From Isochrysis galbana (taxonomy: Eukaryota; Haptophyta; Isochrysidales; Isochrysidaceae): a stretch of DNA of 64,000 bases. Each line of letters opens with the position of its first letter. Position 1 is the stretch's first letter. The stretch spans positions 1 to 64,000 of the forward strand of contig CM030931.1 in NCBI GenBank assembly GCA_018136815.1, in the 5' to 3' direction. The notes under the pieces are model-generated. The model was not told the origin of the DNA. It did not search any database and saw only the letters and a list, made by a program, of their open reading frames with translations. Positions 43,152 through 52,112 of this stretch are shown piece after piece. A program made the position numbers and the translations under genes.

Positions 43152-43766
43152 TCAGGCCAGCATTGATGACCCGTGCTCCACGATCATACCAATCATGTCG
43201 TCCCAGCCGCGCCGGAACTCCTCCACCGAGACGGTGCCGTCGCTCTCGATGTCTAGCTGAGCAAACATCGACCGCTTGTACCGCTCCGAGATCGGAAGAT
43301 CGAGCTCATCGAAGAGCGCCTCGAGTTCGTTCAAGGTGAGAGTGCCGCTGCCGTCGACGTCGAGTGTCTTGAAGATCTCTTCAGCATCCACCTCATCAGC
43401 CTCCAGCTTCCCGTCGCCATTCTCCAGCCTTGCTCCATGCTCAGCGAGCGCACGCTCTTGTTGCCCGAGTTGTTGCAGTTCAGCGTGGCACTGCCTCCGC
43501 GAACTCGGGTCATTGTTTTCCCGACAATTGACGAGCTGTTCGGTCAGCTTACAGCGGGAGATGCGCAGACGGGCGTGCCGAAGCTGCGTGGCAGCTGCGT
43601 GTGTATGCGGAGCGTCAGCGACCGTTTGGTACGATCGGCCAGAGCTACGATGCTGGTGGCGACATAGTAAATGCTGATGAACAAGGTGATAACGGCTGTG
43701 CGTATGCGAGGAAGCGGATCGGCTCAAGCGCTGCGCCAACACGAACCAGCAGGCGGCCATCGAGCC
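43152..43766 (-). CDS. EF-hand calcium-binding membrane protein, partial
   Basis: Two clear EF-hand loops: DVDGSGTLTLNELE and DIESDGTVSVEEF, about 36 residues apart, preceded by a weaker ENGDGKLEADE. Upstream, in another frame, 43553-43738 encodes TAVITLFISIYYVATSIVAL, a TM helix, and ends at CCCGCT followed by GTAAGC (43552-43547), a good splice donor. I therefore read at least two exons here: the TM exon, then the EF-hand exon starting at about 43492. The 5' part is lost in the gap at 43767. A Ca2+-sensing membrane protein or channel subunit is the general inference; the specific family is not known. Confidence 0.6.
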   Translation of the reverse strand, partial: GSMAACWFVLAQRLSRSASSHTHSRYHLVHQHLLCRHQHRSSGRSYQTVADAPHTHAAATQLRHARLRISRCKLTEQLVNCRENNDPSSRRQCHAELQQLGQQERALAEHGARLENGDGKLEADEVDAEEIFKTLDVDGSGTLTLNELEALFDELDLPISERYKRSMFAQLDIESDGTVSVEEFRRGWDDMIGMIVEHGSSMLA

Positions 43767-43866
43767 NNNNNNNNNNNNNNNNNNNNNNNNNNNNNNNNNN
43801 NNNNNNNNNNNNNNNNNNNNNNNNNNNNNNNNNNNNNNNNNNNNNNNNNNNNNNNNNNNNNNNNNN
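43767..43866. other. Assembly gap, 100 N
   Basis: Exactly 100 N; true size unknown. It interrupts minus-strand coding sequence. Confidence 0.99.
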
Positions 43867-44383
43867 ACACTACGAATATATCCAATATACACCAGAGTAT
43901 GGTCTTCACGAGCTGACTCCATTCGTATTGCACCCCTTGGTTCGGGTCGAATTCTCCGACCAATTCCTGAAAAGTCTCAGGGATGACCTTGATGTCGTCT
44001 TCAGATAGTATATGCTTGAGGTGCGGAGTCGGCCAAACACTGCGAAGCCTCCTCTTGAATTCAATCAGCTCCTCTTCAAATATCGCAATGAGGTCATGGT
44101 TGTCATCAAACAAGGACACATCAAACTCGTTGAAGCCATGCTGTCCTCGAATGCGGTCGATCCAATCCTGCGCCGAGGATTGCTCCTTCCCTTCCGTTAT
44201 CAGCTGCTTCATGGACCCAAACGCATCCAGCAAATACTCCACATCATACGACCGTGAGATGTGCTTAATCATGTCGTCAGAGAGGTCATGAATGGTAAAC
44301 TGCTGCCCGGGCGACCCGCCACGCACAGCACGGTAACAAGGTCGTAGCAAGCTGACGACCAGCGCAGCTTGTGAGGGGGCCAT
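43867..44383 (-). CDS. Unidentified protein, N-terminal part, runs into the gap
   Basis: It starts at an ATG at 44383 and is open for about 170 codons to the gap. It is acidic and helical (FTIHDLSDDMIKHISRSYDV, FEEELIEFKRRLRSVW) and ends with a hydrophobic stretch LVKTILWCILDIFVV, a likely TM helix. It could be the 5' part of the EF-hand membrane protein gene across the gap, since both are on the minus strand and both have TM helices. I do not recognise the family. Confidence 0.5.
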
Positions 44384-44724
44384 GGAGTGTCCCTCCCGTT
44401 GCTTTGTGAGAGACGGGCGAAAAAAAAAAGGTGCTCGTCGCCGTGTGTGTGATGGGAGATGGGCGATCGATGTACCAAGTCTCCTAGATGCAATAATTTT
44501 GGCGAGGCCATTCCTGTCTAGTCAGCGTGGTTGCTACACTCGACACAAAATAAAACCTCGCGATCCGACGCGGCACAAGGCACCTAGCGAGAGTTCACGC
44601 CGTAGACAGCACTCCCCTCTGACCGCGTGAGGAGCGCACGAACTCGAGCGTTGCGGGTGACGACAAGTCAGTGCAGAAGTGGACAGGCCGTCGTGCGACA
44701 AAGTGGACAAAGCCCATCAGACCA

Positions 44725-45219
44725 TTAATGACATCTCGCACGAGAGGACTCGAGACTAGTACAAGCGAGCATGTCAGCAACTCCTGGTAGACGAGGGTTC
44801 ACTCGTTGAACATCCTCTGTGAACAAGTTCGAACGCGCATCGACCTCCCTCAGCCCTGTGCCGCACGAAAGAATGCCCTTCAGACCGTCGTATGTGAGCG
44901 ATGTGGATCTCACGTTGAGCTTCGTGAGACTGATGTTTTTGAAATCGAATGTATCTAGAGTAGTACCCAACGTGATATTGAATGATGCATCCAGCTCGTG
45001 CAACTGTTGTAGATTTGAGAGCAACTTGGCCAGTCCGCGTCCGGTGAGATTCGTGGATGCCGCATCGAGGTACTTCAGTGTACTGTTCTTGTGCAGTGTA
45101 TGCTCACTATCCCAATCCAACATGTTGTCGGCGATTTTGAGAGGGTTTCGGCTTCTTTGTGGTTGGGGCAATCGCATAGATCGCGGCAGCGGCCCTTGTG
45201 ATGCATGTAGATGAACCAT
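44725..45219 (-). CDS. Leucine-rich-repeat protein fragment
   Basis: From the ATG at 45219, 164 residues. Repeats of the RNI/LRR type: STLKYLDAASTNLTGRGLAK, LQQLHELDASFNIT, ISLTKLNVRSTSLTYDGLKG, and GLREVDARSNLF. Spacing is about 24-26 residues. The frame continues upstream of 45219 but only through homopolymer-rich sequence. Three or four repeats are too few for a free solenoid, so more exons probably lie to the left or it is a remnant. Divergent to the HU-like gene with overlapping upstream regions. Confidence 0.55.
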   Translation of the reverse strand: MVHLHASQGPLPRSMRLPQPQRSRNPLKIADNMLDWDSEHTLHKNSTLKYLDAASTNLTGRGLAKLLSNLQQLHELDASFNITLGTTLDTFDFKNISLTKLNVRSTSLTYDGLKGILSCGTGLREVDARSNLFTEDVQRVNPRLPGVADMLACTSLESSRARCH

Positions 45220-45398
45220 ATCATAGTGTGGTGGAGTCTCTAGCCGCGACGGTAGTGATTGCACACATCTTGCCTTTTTTTTTTGGGGGGGGGGGCGCAG
45301 AGGCCTTGGCGTATCGGTGTGGCAACGGGGTGTTTTTTTTTGGTACCATACAATATAACAACCTTCCCTCCACCTCACCGAGTCATCGACGTCACACC

Positions 45399-45975
45399 AT
45401 GGCACCACGCCAGACGAGGAACAGCTTGGGATCCCGCTCCCCTATTGTGCCAAAGCCTAAGAAGCCGAAGTCGTCTCCTAAAGCCAAGTCACCACCCAAA
45501 GCCGCGTCACCCGTCAGCAATAATGGGTCTTCAAAGTCGTCGCCCGCCGGGTACTCTGCGCGGATTGCACAGATGGTGGGCAACCTGAACAATCTTGCGC
45601 AGTCGACTCAGTCCTCTCCAAGGAAGTCGTCTGGCAAGACGAGCGCGTTCTCCCCGCTCACACACTTGCTTGGTCCAAACACAACTGTACGCCGACCTCA
45701 CACGGTGGCGTTCAAGGCCAACTCGGAGCCTAAATCCGTCATCGATGACGACACCAACGAATCGCACGTCGTATACCAGCCTAAGCGCCGTTATTTGAAT
45801 GGAGGGACCAAGGTGACCCAAAAGGACTTTCTGATCATGCTTAAAGAAGGGATCACACAAGAAGCGGGGCTCGAAATCTCGGCGTCCTTGACGCACGCCA
45901 TCGCCAAGATTTATGCCAAGACTCTCCAGTTCATCCTCAGCAACGACATGTACATCACTATCCAGGGGGGAGAGG
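45399..45975 (+). CDS. HU/IHF-like DNA-binding protein with basic tail, first exon
   Basis: From the ATG at 45399. The first 60 residues are a Lys/Pro/Ser tail (PKPKKPKSSPKAKSPPKAAS) like histone H1 or bacterial-type histone tails. Residues about 137-190 (KVTQKDFLIMLKEGITQEAG, SASLTHAIAKIYAKTLQFIL, SNDMYITIQGG) follow the HU pattern: helix 1, helix 2, then the strand that leads to a G-F-G turn. The turn and DNA-binding arm are missing because the frame enters a repeat; GTGCGC at 45975 may be a splice donor. HU proteins bend and compact DNA. By-eye fold assignment; moderate certainty. Confidence 0.45.
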
Positions 45976-46885
45976 TGCGCCCCCCCCCCCCACGTCAGGA
46001 GGATCCTTCTGGTGGGGAGGTTTGGGAGTGGTGTGCTAGAGTCCTCTCAAGTGTGCACTTCGTAATGCACACTTCTCTTGACGTGGGAGGCACAGCACAA
46101 CTCCCAAAGCGCAAACCCCCGTCCCCACCATGAGGATTCGCCTGATCTGGGAGGCACACTACAACTCCTAAAGCGCACCCCCCCACCCACCATGACGATT
46201 TTCCTGACGTGGGAGGCACATTACAACTTTCAAAGTGCAAACCCCCGTCCCCACCATGAGGATTCGCCTGATCTGGGAGGCACACCACAACTCCTAAAGC
46301 GCACCTCCCCACCAGCTCTACCACAACATCCCAAAGCGCAAACCCCTCCCCCCACCAGAAGGATTCTCCACCACAACTCCCAAAGCGCAAACCCTTCCCA
46401 ACCATGAAGATTCTCCTGACGTAGGAGGCGCATACAGAAGCCTCATGGTGGGGAGGGGGTTCGCGCTGTGGGAGTTGTGGTGTGCCTCCTACGGCAGGAA
46501 AGTCCTCTTGGTGGGAGAGGTGCGCCCCCCCCCCCACGTCAGGAGGATCCTTCTGGTGGGGAGGTTTGGGAGTGGTGTGCTAGAGTCCTCTCAAGTGTGC
46601 AGCACTTCGTAATGCACACTTCTCTTGACGTGGGAGGCACAGCACAACTCCCAAAGCGCAAACCCCCGTCCCCGTGCACCACAAGGATTCTCCTGACGTG
46701 GGTAGCGTGCACCACAACTCCCAAAGCGCAAACCCCTCCCCACCACAAGGATTCTCCTGACGTGGGTAGCGTGCACCACAACTCCCAAAGCGCAAACCCC
46801 TCCCCACCACAAGGATTCTCCTGACGTGGGTGGCGTGCATCACAACTCCCAAAGCGCAAACCCCTCCCCACCACAAGGATTCTCC
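45976..46885. repeat. Complex repeat: 62-bp units, inverted units, 155-bp duplication
   Basis: Direct units with CACCACAAGGATTCTCCTGA, CGTGGG and AACTCCCAAAGCGCAAACCC recur with a period of about 62 bp at 46679-46885, with looser copies from 46085. Between 46430 and 46520 units are inverted (GGTTCGCGCTGTGGGAGTTG). The stretch 45972-46131 is repeated at about 46518-46672. It may be an intron of the HU-like gene or an insertion. Confidence 0.85.
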
Positions 46886-46894
46886 TGATGTCGG

Positions 46895-47383
46895 GTGAAG
46901 ACTTCGTCAGTCACATCAATAAAACCCGTCTCTCCCGCCTTTGTAGTGCACTTCCGCGCCTTCCCAAGACCCAACCAGAATCTTTCAACAATGTCCGTCG
47001 CACAAGATCCAGCTGACAATCTCCATCCAGAGGACGATCTCGGGCTACCACCTCTTCGAGCGCAACCGGAAGCTCATCCATCGATTGGCCTCCTTTGCCC
47101 TGTCGCATTCGCTCAAAGAACAGAAGGAGCTCATGTAGAAGATCAAGAAGAGCAAGAGCAAGAACTAGTAGGAGAATATGGAGAAGTAAACGACCCAGGA
47201 CTCGATGAAGGAGAAAAAGAGAAAGACGAAGGAGCAGAAGAGCAAGAAGAAGGAGCAGAAGAGCAAGAAGAAGGAGCAGAAGACATAGAAGAAGGAGACG
47301 AAGAGAAAGAAGAAGGAGAAAGAGAGCTAGAAGGGGAGCTAGAAGGAGAGCTAGAAGAAGGAGAGCCCCCAAAGGACCTCTGA
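46895..47383 (+). CDS. Acidic-tailed coding segment, possible second exon of the HU-like gene
   Basis: The frame begins without ATG (KTSSVTSIKPVSPAFVVHFR) and then passes an ATG at 46990 (MSVAQDPADNLHPEDDLG). The first part, with PAFVVHFRAF, could be the closing strand of an HU domain. It then becomes a Glu/Gly-rich tail with repeats of GAEEQEE. The last six codons (EPPKDL) and the stop are supplied by a truncated SINE-B that begins at about 47361. Joining to 45399-45975 is a hypothesis. Confidence 0.35.
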   Translation: MKTSSVTSIKPVSPAFVVHFRAFPRPNQNLSTMSVAQDPADNLHPEDDLGLPPLRAQPEAHPSIGLLCPVAFAQRTEGAHVEDQEEQEQELVGEYGEVNDPGLDEGEKEKDEGAEEQEEGAEEQEEGAEDIEEGDEEKEEGERELEGELEGELEEGEPPKDL

Positions 47384-47945
47384 GAGCAGGCCGTGGCGCG
47401 CCGCATGGCGACGCGCCGCAGGGACACAGGAGGAGGAGAATGGAGAGAGGGAGAGGGGGGGTTTTGCACCCCCCCCGATGGAGTGCGGTAAGAAATGGGA
47501 CCCGTTTGCATAAGCAAACGGGCGGAGAGGGGCGGCTGGCGACAGGTGGGAGATGAGGAGGGAGAGGCTCAAGGCGCCTACGAGAACCCTTGTGGCAGGT
47601 ATCTCGAGGCGCAGTCTTTTATTCCTCGAGGACCGCTCGCGGCGAGAGCTGTAAGGGCCGTTCCTCTTCACGACGAGAGATTCCTCCCCCCCCCCCGGTG
47701 CTTTTTCCCGGAGAGTCGGCCGGCGTCGACCGGTCCGCCTCAATGGGTTTTCCCTCATTTTAACTTGTGGGGAGTTAGAATGAGAGCCGGGGGCTTGCGA
47801 GGGGGGAGATTTGGAGGGGTGCATAGGAGTATGTATCTGAGTCAACAGCACGCGCCAAGGTGTACGGGCAGGTGCGCTGAGGGCTGTCGTGTTGGTGCCG
47901 GGCTAGTGAGAGTAGTGGTACTAACGCTCAGTTGTTTTATTATTA
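47361..47945 (+). mobile_element. SINE-B, 5'-truncated
   Basis: It starts inside the core at CCCCCAAAGGACCTCTGAGA and continues to the tail ACTAACGCTCAGTTGTTTTA plus TTATTATG. Matches both full copies in reverse orientation. No TSD could be read. Confidence 0.8.
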
Positions 47946-47949
47946 TGTG

Positions 47950-48095
47950 TATGCGTCTATAGTGTATAAGTGTCAACACACGTCAACGGCGTACGGGCAG
48001 GTGCGTTGAGGGGTGGCTCGTGATAGTACCGGGGTAGTGGCAGTAGTGGTACTAGTACTAACGCTCAGATGTTTTATTATTAATTATTATTATTA
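47950..48095 (+). repeat. SINE-B tail fragment
   Basis: A second tail copy (TACGGGCAGGTGCGTTGAG ... CTCAGATGTTTTATTATT) lies directly after the first, ended by a longer TTA tract. Truncated insertion. Confidence 0.75.
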
Positions 48096-48827
48096 TCGGC
48101 CTATGAAGGAGGGCGCGGTCCCTTCGCCAGCGACTGGCGCTCTGGGCGTGGGGGGGGGGGGGGGGGGTCCGCCCTTGGTGCTAGTGCTAGCGCTAGCGCC
48201 AGCAGGCCGGGATGCGAGAGAGGAGAGTGGAACGCCGTCGCACTCCATGGAAACCAAATATAAACTGAGTTGAGATCAAGAATAACCGGATCACTTGCTC
48301 GGGTTTGGCGCATAGCTGCGTCAGCAGCGCCTCTTCAAAAGACATATGATGAAGCTAAGCGCGCAGTACGCCACACTGGCGGCTAGCGGCCATCGGTGCG
48401 AAGCACAAACAACGGTATCGGGACGGAAGCCTTCATCATATGGGACGAAAGGCTACATCATTACAGAAGGAGCATCGCACGCGTTCTCGTCTCACGCCAG
48501 TCTTCGAGGCTTGGACGAACCTTCTAGCTCATACAAGAACCAAATGATTCCCTAGATGTGAAAGTGCAACGGCTTCGCTCTTGCAGCTGAATGTTCGCAT
48601 GGGGTTGTATGTCACTAGAGGTTCCGACTGGTCTCGGCATCGCAGCATCTCGGTGGGCGACTTTGATGTGATGTAGCGCAAGATGTCAGCTAGGTGTGCG
48701 TGGATGAACCGTCGCGTCTTCGCCACAGATCTACGGCTCGCGTATCTCAGCCCACAGCCGCATAGCCCTCCGGCTCCCAATGGCTAGCTCTCCGGCTTCT
48801 GCTGGCCGACGATCAGCTTTCCAAGAT
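48096..48827. other. Intergenic region without a recognised gene
   Basis: Contains a G17 run (48150-48167) and a GCTAGTGCTAGCGCTAGCGC palindromic stretch (48180-48200). Open frames lack motifs. Confidence 0.4.
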
Positions 48828-49307
48828 TCAGTTTTCCACAAGATTCAACTTTTGTGGTGTGATTGCTGTAGTCTGGTAATCAAAATCCATAGGTTGGCTG
48901 CCCACACTCGCGTTTGACAATCGGGTCATAGAGATCCTCTCCTGCTCAGGCTCGCCTGGTAGCAGCTCAGGAGTTGACGGGGTCGCCATAGTGTGGTTCA
49001 CATTGGACTCTCGGTCGCTCTTCGACAGCTCGAGCACCTGATCATTGGCCGTCGCCCCTGCGCGCGCGCCGATGAAGTGCTTGACGAAATGGTCGGCATG
49101 TCGCCGTGTCATCGCCACGTCGCTCGCCACCTTCTTCAGCCCGTCCTCGTCCATCCTGTGGAGCAGTTCCAAGTCATCCCACCCACTCGCCACCATCTTT
49201 GCGGCGTACCCAGCGCAACCGCATGGCTTGAGCTGCTGCTCGAGCTTCTGCACCTCGTCGTCGTCGGCGGGCTGGGCAGGCTTGCTTGATGAGGCTGCGC
49301 TGCCCAT
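48828..49307 (-). CDS. SAM-like domain protein with myristoylation-type start
   Basis: 159 residues from a true ATG. It begins MGSAASSSKP; glycine 2 followed by a serine at position 6 or 7 fits the N-myristoylation consensus. Residues about 28-78 (LKPCGCAGYAAKMVASGWDD, LELLHRMDEDGLKKVASDVA, then RRHADHFVKHFIG) follow the sterile-alpha-motif pattern: short helix, G-W/I-D-L-x-L-L, M/L-x-x-x-D-L, and a final long helix with R-x-x-H. The last 80 residues are polar and probably disordered. A membrane-tethered adaptor is the inference; partners unknown. Confidence 0.6.
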   Translation of the reverse strand: MGSAASSSKPAQPADDDEVQKLEQQLKPCGCAGYAAKMVASGWDDLELLHRMDEDGLKKVASDVAMTRRHADHFVKHFIGARAGATANDQVLELSKSDRESNVNHTMATPSTPELLPGEPEQERISMTRLSNASVGSQPMDFDYQTTAITPQKLNLVEN

Positions 49308-50018
49308 CCCGCTCTCACGACGACACGGGGGGAAGACGGCAGCTGGCCGAACGAGAGAGAGGGGGCAAGGGGCGGGGGAAGGCGCGAAGTGGACCGTCAG
49401 CGGGGCCGTGAGGCCGCAGGCCGGCTAAGAGAAGATTAGGAGACGCGAGAGAAAAGAGAAATAAGCGGGGGGGGGGAGGGGGTTGGTCGTACAATCCTCG
49501 GCAGAAACGGGCGGAATTCGTGGGAGCGAGCGGCGAGCGCGCGCGTGAGAGCGCCAGCAGCAGCAGCGGCTCCACAAATGGAGGAGCAGAATAAAGTACG
49601 CATAGGCATAGGCATAGGCACTAGTAGCCAGTAGAATTTAGAATTTGCAAAGGGAGAAATACCGCTAAAGCAGGGCCTACGCATCTTTACGACCCCCGGA
49701 AAAAAATTGGGGTCGGAAACTCGGAGTTTCACTGTCCGATTTTCACAGTGGGGGAGGTGCGGGGCACCCCCAAAATGGGAGTTTGCAAAGTAGTAAGTAG
49801 TAGCACGTAGTACTTTATACTTTGTACTTTGGTCCAATTCACGCTTTGATTTTCACGTAGGCCGCTGGCGGAGCCCTTCGGTTAGCTCTCTAGCCCCTCT
49901 GCCCCCCCCCCCCCCCCCGCCACCGCAGTCTCGGATTCTAGCGATCGCCTCGTGGGATTTGAGGCTGGAGACTGGAGAGAGTCGCAAGGGCGTCGGCTTG
50001 TCAACCTATTACAGCCTA
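49308..50018. other. Upstream region of the SAM-like gene, no gene
   Basis: Includes a GGGGGGGGG run (49469-49480), repeated CATAGG (49603-49618) and a C20 run (49898-49918). Confidence 0.45.
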
Positions 50019-50569
50019 CAGTAAGGGTGCACCATTAAGAAACCACCCCATTAAGGAAAGTATAGAAGCAAATTGGCTGTCCATGAGCTAAGAAAGCTCT
50101 ATTGCGCAAGAGCGTCCCCGCCATAGATAAGAAACTGGTGCGTAAGAAAATCCCTATGCGGTTGGTGCTACCGGCCTATCGCCCGTCGGGTACTGGTACT
50201 GGTTGGCGATCGGTGATCACTGCTCACTCCTCGTCACTCATCTTCACGCTCACCCTTCTTTTCTAAGTGCAAAAATTGGCAAAAAGCTAGTTATTCTTCG
50301 CAACGCAAGCTCATCAGATAGCGAGGAAGAGAGGAGGTGGAAAGGTGATGAGAGGCGCCGCCATAGCAAGAAATTAGTTAGGGGACAACAAGCGCCGGTC
50401 ACCAGCACAAGAAAGCAGCACGCTAAGAAACCTCTTTACATATTGTAGCTCTAGGCAAACCGCGCAAGAAACCCAGCTTAAGAAATTCCTATGGTCTCGC
50501 GGCCGAGCGCTAACTAAGGAAAGTATAGAGGACAAAATTCTCTGTTTTCTTAATGTTGCGCCCCTACTG
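50019..50569. mobile_element. MITE with TA target site, Tc1/mariner-like
   Basis: The ends are imperfect inverted repeats: CAGTAAGGGTGCACCATTAA at 50019-50038 and CAGTAGGGGCGCAACATTAA read inward from 50569. The element is bounded by TA on both sides, the target of Tc1/mariner elements. Subterminal AAGGAAAGTATAGA occurs at both ends. 551 bp, with no transposase. Confidence 0.7.
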
Positions 50570-50587
50570 TACCGGCCGCAGCCGTGG

Positions 50588-51798
50588 ATGCTGGATGCGT
50601 GGGTCACAGTCCCGCATGTCTTGACCTTTATTTGTCCAGCTCATTCGATAGACAATTTCATGAAGAATGTATTCTCAGACAAGCCAACGATTCGAGTGAA
50701 AGGCCTCGATCGTGAATTTGACTGGGGGGAGGATGAGTTCAGCAAATGCGTGGATCGCGTCTGGGACGTCGTGAAGTTTATCATATATCATCAGAAACCG
50801 TTGGCGCGATACCACCGGGAGCTTGCTGAGGAGATTCCCCCCGAGAGTAGGCCTAAGGGTGGGACTGAGCTCGTGCGCTTTTGTGAGACACGCTTTGCCT
50901 CTAAGCTCCTCATGCTCATTCGCTTCAAGCATGTCCATCCCATCTTGGACAAGCTCGTTATTGACCAGGTGTTTACTGCGTGGCTCTCGAAGCAAAGCCG
51001 GGATGTGAGAGATAAAGGAGCTGAAGTCAAACGTTGCATTAGAGATGACAGCCTTCAACACACAGTTTCGATGTGCATCACCATTTTGGAGCCAGCCCTT
51101 CGAATGTTGCGACTCACTGATGGCAAGGAGGGAGCAATGCTGGGAAAAGTCTACGGTTACATGCTGCAACTCGATTCGTTTTATTGCAATACTATTCCTG
51201 ATGTGCCAGAGAGAATTCGTCGCAAGATACACACCATATTTATGGCCCGAGGGGGGAGTACTTCCATGTTTCTGCAATGACTGCGGCATACCGCTTTGAG
51301 CCAGAATTTTGTCGGCGCGACTTTTCCACATCGGAGATTCACGAGGTGAAACAAGTTTTGCGCCAGATGTCGAACGATGAGCATCCGTTAACTGTTCTGC
51401 TTGCTGAGCTTGCAGATTTTGAAGAGGCTCTTGCAGTAGGTACATACGACTTGACCGATGATTGTGCTTTCTCATCGTACGCCAAGAATATGGCGTCCTA
51501 CAAATGGGCAAAGATCTACCTCGCGCCTTGGAAACATCTTCGTTGGGCGGCAATGCGCCTGCTTTCGATGGACTGCTCCGCATCAGGGTGCGAGCATTCT
51601 TGGTCTGTTGAAGGTTGGATCCACTCAAAGAAGCGCAATAGACTCGGCCAAAGGACGGTGGACAGGCTTGTGCGAGCTCACACAAATCTCTTGATGGAAT
51701 CCCAGCTTGCTGAGTGGGAGAGCAAGGTGCTGCCTTGGGAGTTGGAGATGATTCCTGATGAGCCGGAGGACTCTGACGAGAGCGATGACGAGGCCTGA
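50588..51798 (+). pseudogene. hAT transposase with one frameshift
   Basis: Two adjacent frames (50588-51280 and 51277-51798) form one hAT-type transposase. First part: LTFICPAHSIDNFMKNVFSD, FCETRFASKLLMLIRFKHVH. Second part: AAYRFEPEFCRRDFS, YLAPWKHLRWAAMRLLSM and the dimerisation motif SGCEHSWSVEGWIHSKKRNR. The frame change falls in a G6 run near 51249-51254, where one base would explain it. The N-terminal zinc finger and first catalytic Asp region are not found; the MITE ends just upstream. Decay and sequencing error are both possible. Confidence 0.75.
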
Positions 51799-51929
51799 GT
51801 GTGGAGTGTGGAGGTGGAGGCGAGGGCGCAAGAAGCATAAAAGTAGTTTTATGATTTTCTAAGTCTAAGTAGTATCGTTTGCACAGGCAAAGGGCGCACA
51901 GGGAATACACGGGACACGGGGATAGGCGA

Positions 51930-51995
51930 TAGGGATAGGGAGGGGAGTTTTGTTTTTGAGGCTTCGCACAGGGAGGGGAGTTTTGTTTTTGAGGC
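51930..51995. repeat. 35-bp tandem duplication
   Basis: GGGAGGGGAGTTTTGTTTTT plus GAGGCTT occurs twice in a row (51937-51965 and 51970-51998). Confidence 0.8.
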
Positions 51996-52039
51996 TTGCG
52001 AGCTGATATGAAACTGATATCGGTGCGAGCTCCAAATCC

Positions 52040-52112
52040 ATGAGAGCTCGCAAGCTGACGAGACATCTTTGATGAGGGCGCGTCCCGAGAGGGCCTGGTA
52101 GACGCCCACGCC
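52040..52112 (-). pseudogene. Downstream part of the interrupted cytochrome b561-like exon
   Basis: From the TSD at 52112 leftward the minus strand reads GVYQALSGRALIKD, continuing the frame of 53741-53940 once the MITE and one TSD copy are removed. It soon becomes unrecognisable. Confidence 0.45.

Noticed and set aside
46911..47372. Leucine-rich frame antisense to the acidic tail
   Set aside because: It is the antisense of a Glu/GAA repeat; Leu runs follow from CTC/CTT codons.
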